Below, in pieces: positions 57,624 to 64,000 of a stretch of 64,000 nt of DNA. The translations under genes were made by a program, and so were the position numbers. Location of the stretch: positions 124,001 to 188,000 of the forward strand of contig NZ_KB908020.1 in NCBI RefSeq assembly GCF_000382305.1, in the 5' to 3' direction. The stretch's first letter is position 1, and every line of letters starts with the position of its first letter. The DNA is from Vitreoscilla stercoraria DSM 513. Lineage in GTDB: Bacteria > Pseudomonadota > Gammaproteobacteria > Burkholderiales > Neisseriaceae. The notes under the pieces are model-generated. The model made no database searches. It was not told the DNA's origin and worked only from the letters and a program-made list of their open reading frames with translations.

Positions 57624-58451
57624 ATGAACAAAATGACAAAATTTTTGCCTTTGGCAGTGCTCACTTCTTTGGTATTAAGTGCGTGTGGTGGTCAAGGCAA
57701 TAGTGCCGCTCCTGCGGCTTCTGCACCTGCTGCAAACGATGCCAACAGCTTGGCTGCACGCATTGCCGCTAAAGGCACAGTGACTGTGGGTACTGAAGGT
57801 ACTTACGCACCTTTTTCTTTCCGTGATGCATCAGGTCAATTGACTGGTTACGATGTGGATGTCATGAACGAAGTGGGCAAGCGTTTGGGCGTGAAAGTGG
57901 AATACAAAGAAACCCAATGGGATGCGATGTTTGCAGGTTTGAACAGCGGTCGTTTTGATTTGGTGGCCAATCAAGTGGGCATCAATGATGAGCGCAAAGG
58001 CAAATACGATTTCTCTGCGCCTTACACTTATTCTCGTGCCGTTGTGGTAACGCGTGCGGATGATGCGTCTGTGACGTCTTTTGACAGCATCAAAGGCAAA
58101 AAAACCGCACAATCTTTGACCAGCAACTACGGCAAAATGGCTGAAAAATACGGTGCTGAAATCACAGGCGTAGAAGGCTTGGCGCAAGCGATTGAATTGA
58201 TCAAACAAAAACGTGTGGACATCACTTTGAACGACGAATTGGCGGTGTTGGACTTTTTGAAACAACAAGGCGATTCTGGTTTGAAGATTGCTTTGCGTGC
58301 CGATGATGTTGAAACGATGGCGTTTGTGTTCAATAAAGGCAATGAAGCGGCGATTGCTGAAATTGACAAAGCTTTAGAGAGTATGCATCAAGACGGTACG
58401 TTCAAACAAATTTCTGAGAAATACTTCGGTAAAGATGTCAGCGTTAAATAA
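57624..58451 (+). CDS. Cystine-type ABC transporter substrate-binding lipoprotein
   Basis: The product is about 275 residues from the ATG at 57624; an ATG at 57603 adds seven charged residues before the signal. The lipobox is LVLSAC. The mature family 3 binding protein has [54 protein letters not shown] and [10 protein letters not shown], which recall the cystine-binding TcyA/FliY group. Its stop overlaps the permease gene by 17 bp. No ATPase gene follows; one must be supplied from elsewhere, conceivably by the GlnQ-like gene at 17884 (inference). Confidence 0.88.
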   Translation: MNKMTKFLPLAVLTSLVLSACGGQGNSAAPAASAPAANDANSLAARIAAKGTVTVGTEGTYAPFSFRDASGQLTGYDVDVMNEVGKRLGVKVEYKETQWDAMFAGLNSGRFDLVANQVGINDERKGKYDFSAPYTYSRAVVVTRADDASVTSFDSIKGKKTAQSLTSNYGKMAEKYGAEITGVEGLAQAIELIKQKRVDITLNDELAVLDFLKQQGDSGLKIALRADDVETMAFVFNKGNEAAIAEIDKALESMHQDGTFKQISEKYFGKDVSVK

Positions 58452-59160
58452 TTTATTGGCAAGTCTGCCGTTCATGACGCCTGAGCGGGCTGAAATTGTC
58501 ATCAGCTCGTTTTGGCCGATGTTGGTTGCCACTGTACAGTTCACCATTCCATTGGCTTTGGCTTCGTTTGTCATTGGCTTGGTGATTGCGGTGGCTGTGG
58601 CGGTGGTGCGGGTGATGCCGCGTGGCAACGTATTGGTCAAAGTCTTGTATGCTTTGGCACGTGTGTATGTGTCCATCATTCGTGGCACACCGATGTTGGT
58701 GCAGATTTTTATCATTTTTTATGGTTTGCCTGCGGTAGGCGTCACGCTTGAGCCTTTTCCAACGGCCATCATTGCGTTTGCGTTGAATGTCGGTGCATAT
58801 GCGTCTGAAATCATTCGTGCGGCAATTGAATCGGTACACAAAGGTCAGTGGGAAGCGGGTTTTTCCAGTGGCATGACGTATTTTCAAGTCTTGCGCCACA
58901 TTGTTTTGCCACAAGCGATGCCTGTGTCGGTACCACCTTTGTCCAATACCTTCATCAGTTTGGTCAAAGACACTTCTTTGGCTTCATTGGTGTTGGTGAC
59001 CGAATTGTTCCGTGTGGCGCAATCGGTTGCTGCGCGAACGTATGAGTTTTTATTGGTGTATGCTGAGGCAGCAGTGATTTATTGGGTGATTTGTTTGATA
59101 CTCGGTTTGGGGCAAGAGCGTTTGGAAAAATACTTCAATCGTTATCGCAGTTTCCATTGA
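58435..59160 (+). CDS. Cystine-type amino acid ABC transporter permease
   Basis: The product has 241 residues and about five membrane helices. The polar amino acid permease signature is visible: [47 protein letters not shown] (EAA loop region) and [17 protein letters not shown]. It resembles TcyB/YecS. The start ATG at 58435 has GGTAAAG upstream and overlaps the binding-protein gene. A degenerate repeat hairpin follows the stop. Confidence 0.9.
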   Translation: MSALNNLLASLPFMTPERAEIVISSFWPMLVATVQFTIPLALASFVIGLVIAVAVAVVRVMPRGNVLVKVLYALARVYVSIIRGTPMLVQIFIIFYGLPAVGVTLEPFPTAIIAFALNVGAYASEIIRAAIESVHKGQWEAGFSSGMTYFQVLRHIVLPQAMPVSVPPLSNTFISLVKDTSLASLVLVTELFRVAQSVAARTYEFLLVYAEAAVIYWVICLILGLGQERLEKYFNRYRSFH

Positions 59161-59166
59161 TTTGCC

Positions 59167-59196
59167 AAAAGCGTCCTGTAAATGCTGGACGCTTTT
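59167..59196 (+). terminator. Probable terminator with a truncated DUS-like pair
   Basis: AAAAGCGTCC (59167-59176) and GGACGCTTTT (59187-59196), 10-base loop. The left half retains the full GCGTCCTGTAAA; the right half has lost TTTACA. Confidence 0.75.
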
Positions 59197-59274
59197 AACA
59201 AATCGGACAATAATAGTGTTTTTGTGTGCTTGTCCATGTGGGCAAGCACAATTTTTGAATTTGATGGACAGTGA

Positions 59275-60627
<1,353 letters not shown>

Positions 60628-60649
60628 TCAGCATTGCATTCAGCCCAAT

Positions 60650-60684
60650 AAAACACCGTTACAGGACGCTTGTAACGGTGTTTT
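60650..60684 (+). terminator. argG terminator with an embedded single DUS-like repeat
   Basis: 14-bp stem AAAACACCGTTACA (60650-60663) and complement (60671-60684) with loop GGACGCT. The motif TTACAGGACGCTT spans the inner left arm, the loop and one base beyond. T's follow. Confidence 0.9.
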
Positions 60685-61026
60685 TGTATGCTCAAGTCTC
60701 ATGGTTGATATTTTATTGTTTTGAAGCTTAGAGCATTTGTGTCGTTTTTAGTGACTTAAATGTCGATTTTTTAATATTAAAAAGATGGGTGAGTCAGATT
60801 TACATTTTAAATTCAATCGCAATATTATTGCGTATATGAAAATGATTTTAGATATAGCAGTTATATTTAAAAACGAATGTGTTCGTTTGTGTTGATTGGT
60901 TATTTGTTTTTGATGGAAAGTATTCATTTGTTGCATCAATCGACCTGTAAAACATCAGATGAAACTGTGAATGAATATGATGCTATATGCTAAAATATTT
61001 TGCTTTTATAGCTAGTTGTCATAAGA
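60685..61026. other. AT-rich gap upstream of the aromatic amino acid permease
   Basis: About 340 bp with no credible gene. No strong ribosome site is seen before the permease ATG. No repeats of either family were recognised. Confidence 0.45.
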
Positions 61027-62289
61027 ATGTCTCAGAATTCAGCAGTAAAATCGCCATCTTTAATGGGTGGCATGATGATTGTTGCAGGCACTGCCATCGG
61101 TGCTGGCATGTTTGCCAATCCTACCGCCACGGCAGGTATTTGGTATACCGGTGCGATGCTCGTTATGCTTTATACTTGGTATTGTATGTGTGTATCGGGC
61201 TTGATGATTATGGAAGTGAACCAACATTATCCTGCAGGTGCCAGTTTCAATACCTTGGTCAAAGATTTACTCGGACCTGCTTGGAATCTGTTCAATGGCT
61301 TTGCCTTTGTGTTTGTCGTCTATATTTTGTTGTATGCGTATATTTTTGTGGGCGGCAGCGTGTTACAAACGTGGTTGGCTCAGGCGGGCATCACCGACAG
61401 CAGCGTGATGGCATCGACTCTTTTTATGTTGGTATTTGCTTTGTGCGTGTGGTGGTCAACCAAAGCAGTCGACCGATTGTCAACCGTCTTGATCGTGGGC
61501 ATGGCATTGACTTTTTTAAGCACCGTGACAGGCTTGTTAAGTCATTTAGACATCGCAGTATTACTCAATCAATTGCCGCAAGCGGTCGGCAGTGAATACA
61601 TGCCTTATGTGTGGGTGGCTTTGCCTGTGTGTTTGGCATCATTCGGTTTTCACATGAATGTGCCAAGCTTGATGGCTTATTATCAAAACGATACTCAAAA
61701 AGTCCGTATTAGCATTATTGGTGGCAGTTTGATTGCGTTTGCCATTTATGCATTGTGGCAAACTGCAGTGCAAGGCGTTTTGCCTCGTCATGAATTTGCA
61801 CCCGTGATTGCCGCAGGGGGCGATGTGGCGGTGTTATTGCAAGCTTTGTCAGCGTATGTGTCGACCGATGGTTTGAATGAAACTTTGAATGCGTTTGCTT
61901 TTATGGCCATTGTCAGCTCATTTTTAGGCGTGTCGTTGGGTTTGTTTGATTACATGGCTGATTTATTCAAGTTTGGCAATTCGGCTACAGGCCGCTTGAA
62001 ATCGGCTGCGGTGACGTTTGTGCCACCTTATATCGCTTGTATCTTGTTTCCAACAGGCTTTGTTACAGTGATTGGTTATGTGGGTTTGGGTGCTGCGATT
62101 TGGACGGCAGTGATTCCCGCTTTGCTCGTGTTTGCCAGTCGTCGCCGTTTTCCGAAAACATCGGCAAATAACAGCTATTTGCTGAAAGGTGGCAGCGTTT
62201 TGATTTGGTTTGTTTTGGCTTTTGGCATCATCAATATTTTGGCACAAATTTTCACCCAATTGGGTTGGTTACCAAGCTTTCATGGTTAA
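61027..62289 (+). CDS. Aromatic amino acid permease, HAAAP family (Mtr/TyrP-like)
   Basis: The product has 420 residues and 11 predicted membrane helices. Signatures: SLMGGMMIVAGTAIGAGMFANPTATAG in helix 1, MLYTWYCMCVSGLMIMEVN, and SFGFHMNVPSLMAYYQND. This is the hydroxy/aromatic amino acid permease family, importing tryptophan or tyrosine with protons; the two cannot be told apart here. A sister repeat TACAGGCCGCTT lies at 61986. A repeat-derived terminator follows the stop. Confidence 0.9.
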   Translation: MSQNSAVKSPSLMGGMMIVAGTAIGAGMFANPTATAGIWYTGAMLVMLYTWYCMCVSGLMIMEVNQHYPAGASFNTLVKDLLGPAWNLFNGFAFVFVVYILLYAYIFVGGSVLQTWLAQAGITDSSVMASTLFMLVFALCVWWSTKAVDRLSTVLIVGMALTFLSTVTGLLSHLDIAVLLNQLPQAVGSEYMPYVWVALPVCLASFGFHMNVPSLMAYYQNDTQKVRISIIGGSLIAFAIYALWQTAVQGVLPRHEFAPVIAAGGDVAVLLQALSAYVSTDGLNETLNAFAFMAIVSSFLGVSLGLFDYMADLFKFGNSATGRLKSAAVTFVPPYIACILFPTGFVTVIGYVGLGAAIWTAVIPALLVFASRRRFPKTSANNSYLLKGGSVLIWFVLAFGIINILAQIFTQLGWLPSFHG

Positions 62290-62310
62290 GCCTTTTTAAT
62301 GTATAAAACC

Positions 62311-62343
62311 AGCGTCCTGTAAGATTACAGGACGCTTTTTTTG
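62311..62343 (+). terminator. Terminator from an inverted DUS-like pair
   Basis: AGCGTCCTGTAA (62311-62322), GA, TTACAGGACGCT (62325-62336), then T-run, 21 bp after the permease stop. Confidence 0.9.
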
Positions 62344-62349
62344 ATGTTT

Positions 62350-63129
62350 TTAATGCTTACAGGACGCTTGTTGGTCAAAAATGGCGGCCAATTCGGTGGC
62401 TGCTTGGCGCATGTGTGGTATAAAACTTTGCAATTGCTCCAAGGATTTGCGCAAAGTCGGACCATGTGTAAAGACCGCCGCAAAAGGCTCTTTGTCTCCA
62501 TTGGGAATCGGCACGGCACAAGCGACCATCCCCGGAATGAATTCTTCATTGTCCAATCCCAATTGCAATGCTTTGGCTTGTTGTAAGGTTTGGAACAATT
62601 GCGCAGGATCGGTTTGAGTGTTTTTGGTCAAAGCATGCAGTGGTAATTGTTCCACAATGCGGCGAAATTGGTTTTCAGGACGCTGTGCTAAGAGCAATTT
62701 ACCGCTGGCGCTGGCCCAAATCGGCACATGTGTACCCTCAGGCAAATAAATTTGTAATGGCCAATTGGACAAAACCCTGTCGATGTAAACGACTTCCAAT
62801 TCGTGTAACACCGCCACACCTACCGTCTCACCAATCACGCTCGCCAATTGTTGTAAAACCGCTTGGCGCTCCATTTTATAATGGCTTGTTTGCCACAAAT
62901 TAAACGCCAATTGGTGGGTACGTTGCCCACAAATCACCTTGCCTTGTAAATCCAATTGTAAAAAACCCGTTTGCTGTAATTGTTGAACCAAACGATGAAT
63001 ACTGGGCTTGGGAATGTCTAAAATATCTGCCAAATCGCTTGGGCTGATTGGGCGCTCAGATTTGGCAACCGTTTCTACCAATTGTAAGACTCGCTCTACG
63101 CTAGAGCCTTTCTTTTTTTCTTGTTGCAT
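62350..63129 (-). CDS. IclR-family transcriptional regulator
   Basis: The product has 259 residues. The N-terminal winged helix has SVERVLQLVETVAKSERPISPSDLADILDIPKPSIHRLV. The C-terminal effector domain has VGVAVLHELEVVYIDRV, PIWASASGKLLLAQ and AVPIPNGDKEPFAAVF. It is divergent from the GntP-type permease 235 bp away and probably controls it. The last codons (ASCKH) are written by a single DUS-like repeat at 62357-62369, so the repeat overlaps the 3' end of the gene. Confidence 0.9.
   Translation of the reverse strand: MQQEKKKGSSVERVLQLVETVAKSERPISPSDLADILDIPKPSIHRLVQQLQQTGFLQLDLQGKVICGQRTHQLAFNLWQTSHYKMERQAVLQQLASVIGETVGVAVLHELEVVYIDRVLSNWPLQIYLPEGTHVPIWASASGKLLLAQRPENQFRRIVEQLPLHALTKNTQTDPAQLFQTLQQAKALQLGLDNEEFIPGMVACAVPIPNGDKEPFAAVFTHGPTLRKSLEQLQSFIPHMRQAATELAAIFDQQASCKH
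62357..62369 (-). repeat. Single DUS-like repeat forming the 3' end of the iclR-type gene
   Basis: TTACAGGACGCTT, inside the final codons of the minus-strand regulator and 14 bp from the pair at 62311-62343, giving three half-sites in about 60 bp. Confidence 0.8.
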
Positions 63130-63364
63130 GAAAATCTGCTTTCATGATGATATTAAAGATAATTTCGTTCAATGGGCTTTGAGCCGCTTGTTAGCTCAGT
63201 GTGCAGTTTTGTTACGTCCTTGTCATGTTGCAATGCAGAACGAATAATTCTTGATTTACGTAAATAAGTTTGTTAGCTTTCAAAAACGATACGTATTGTA
63301 TCACTTTATAAAAATAATTAATTCACTTCAATCTACAAATGCAGTTACACACAAGGAGAATCAA
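63130..63364. promoter_or_regulatory. Divergent promoter region of the IclR regulator and GntP permease
   Basis: 235 bp, AT-rich. GATACGTATTGTATC (63288-63302) is an imperfect 15-bp palindrome, 62 bp before the permease start, and is a plausible IclR-type operator (inference). AAGGAG precedes the permease ATG. Confidence 0.45.
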
Positions 63365-64000
63365 ATGATCAGCTTGTTGGGTATTTTGATTTCGCTGGGC
63401 TTATTGATGTATTTGGCTTATCGAGGTCACAGTGTGATTTTGTTGGCGCCATTTTTGGCGATGTTGGCGGTGGTGTTCAGTGGTGAATCGGCACAAATGC
63501 TCGCCATTTACACGCAAATTTTCATGAAAGGCTTGGGCGGTTACGTTGTCAATTTCTTCCCATTGTTCTTATTGGGAGCGGTATTTGGCAAGTTGATGGA
63601 TGACTCAGGCTCTGCACGCAGTATTGCCGCTTTCTTGATTTCCAAATTGGGTACCAAACAAGCCATTTTGTCGATTGTATTGGCGTGTGCGATTTTGACT
63701 TACGGCGGGGTGTCGTTGTTTGTGGTGGGTTTTGCGGTGTATCCGATTGCAGCGGCATTGTTCCGTGAATTGAACATTCCAAAACGCTTGATTCCTGGTG
63801 CCATTGCTTTGGGTGCGTTGACCTTTACAATGACGGCTTTACCGGGTACGCCTGCGATTCAAAATGCCATTCCTATGCCATTTTTCAAAACCGATTCGTT
63901 TGCCGCACCTGTTTTGGGTACCATTGGTGGCCTTATTATGTTGGTTGGCGGCATGTGGTGGATGAATCGCCAAGCCAAAAAAGCAGTCGTAGCGGGTGAA
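63365..64000 (+). CDS. GntP-family permease (3' end cut by window)
   Basis: I read this frame directly: it starts MISLLGILISLGLLMYLAY at the ATG at 63365, after AAGGAG, and stays open for 212 codons to the window edge. It is very hydrophobic, with FFPLFLLGAVFGKLMDDSG, YGGVSLFVVGFAVYPIAAALF and TMTALPGTPAIQNAIPMPFF, which are GntP-family blocks. Members import gluconate, D-serine, D-glycerate or 3-hydroxybutyrate; the divergent IclR regulator suggests an organic acid. The truncation is caused by the window, not by mutation. Confidence 0.88.
   Translation, partial: MISLLGILISLGLLMYLAYRGHSVILLAPFLAMLAVVFSGESAQMLAIYTQIFMKGLGGYVVNFFPLFLLGAVFGKLMDDSGSARSIAAFLISKLGTKQAILSIVLACAILTYGGVSLFVVGFAVYPIAAALFRELNIPKRLIPGAIALGALTFTMTALPGTPAIQNAIPMPFFKTDSFAAPVLGTIGGLIMLVGGMWWMNRQAKKAVVAGE

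Noticed and set aside
60748..60939. 63-codon minus-strand frame between argG and the aromatic permease
   Set aside because: AT-driven composition and no ribosome site or known family.

Overview
The window looks like chromosomal DNA of a beta-proteobacterium of the Neisseriaceae. The evidence is a pyruvate dehydrogenase operon whose E3 carries its own lipoyl domain, an FtsK translocase with one N-terminal membrane helix instead of four (the layout I know from Neisseria), and dozens of short repeats that behave like neisserial DNA uptake sequences (DUS). The repeat here is GCGTCCTGTAAA rather than the classical GCCGTCTGAA. I cannot fix the genus; a relative of Vitreoscilla or Uruburuella is only a guess. 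Base composition is moderately AT-rich by eye, and more so in the larger intergenic gaps.

Layout. 1-1836: putrescine degradation pair (gamma-glutamylputrescine synthetase cut by the window edge, and the gamma-glutamyl-GABA hydrolase). 2.5-3.9 kb: SanA-like and Smr proteins. 4.4-11.9 kb: aceE-aceF-lpdA with two unrecognised paralogous membrane proteins inserted before lpdA. 12.1-17.6 kb: nitroreductase, MHS-type permease, Na+/H+ antiporter, ankyrin protein. 17.9-20.2 kb: polar amino acid ABC importer. 20.4-27.4 kb: ArsR regulator, acnB, ftsK. 27.5-30.7 kb: a TPR-like/HEPN protein, a YdhR-like protein and a SotB-like exporter, separated by hairpins whose repeat orientation is reversed relative to the rest. 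30.8-37.7 kb: a complete trans-4-hydroxy-L-proline degradation cluster with an AraC/PAS regulator and an orphan substrate-binding lipoprotein. 38.2-49.9 kb: benzoate uptake and the catechol branch of the beta-ketoadipate pathway (benK, benR, benABC, catBCA, pcaIJFD). 50.2-60.6 kb: purL, PII protein, glutathione-dependent formaldehyde oxidation (adhC, fghA), a cystine-type binding protein and permease, argG. 61.0-64.0 kb: aromatic amino acid permease, IclR regulator, and a GntP permease cut by the window edge.

How it works together. Hydroxyproline is taken to 2-oxoglutarate, and benzoate via catechol and muconate to succinyl-CoA and acetyl-CoA. Both feed the TCA cycle, represented here by pyruvate dehydrogenase and aconitase. 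The benzoate cluster lacks benD, the dehydrogenase that makes catechol from the benzoate diol, so the pathway as seen here has a one-step gap.

The most striking structure is not a gene. Sixteen inverted pairs of GCGTCCTGTAAA (some degenerate) sit mainly in intergenic gaps, where they form hairpins that often act as terminators; single copies also occur. A sister motif, GCGGCCTGAAA or GCGGCCTGTA, lies almost only inside genes. Together they look like an unfamiliar DUS dialect. No rRNA, tRNA, CRISPR array or insertion sequence was recognised.
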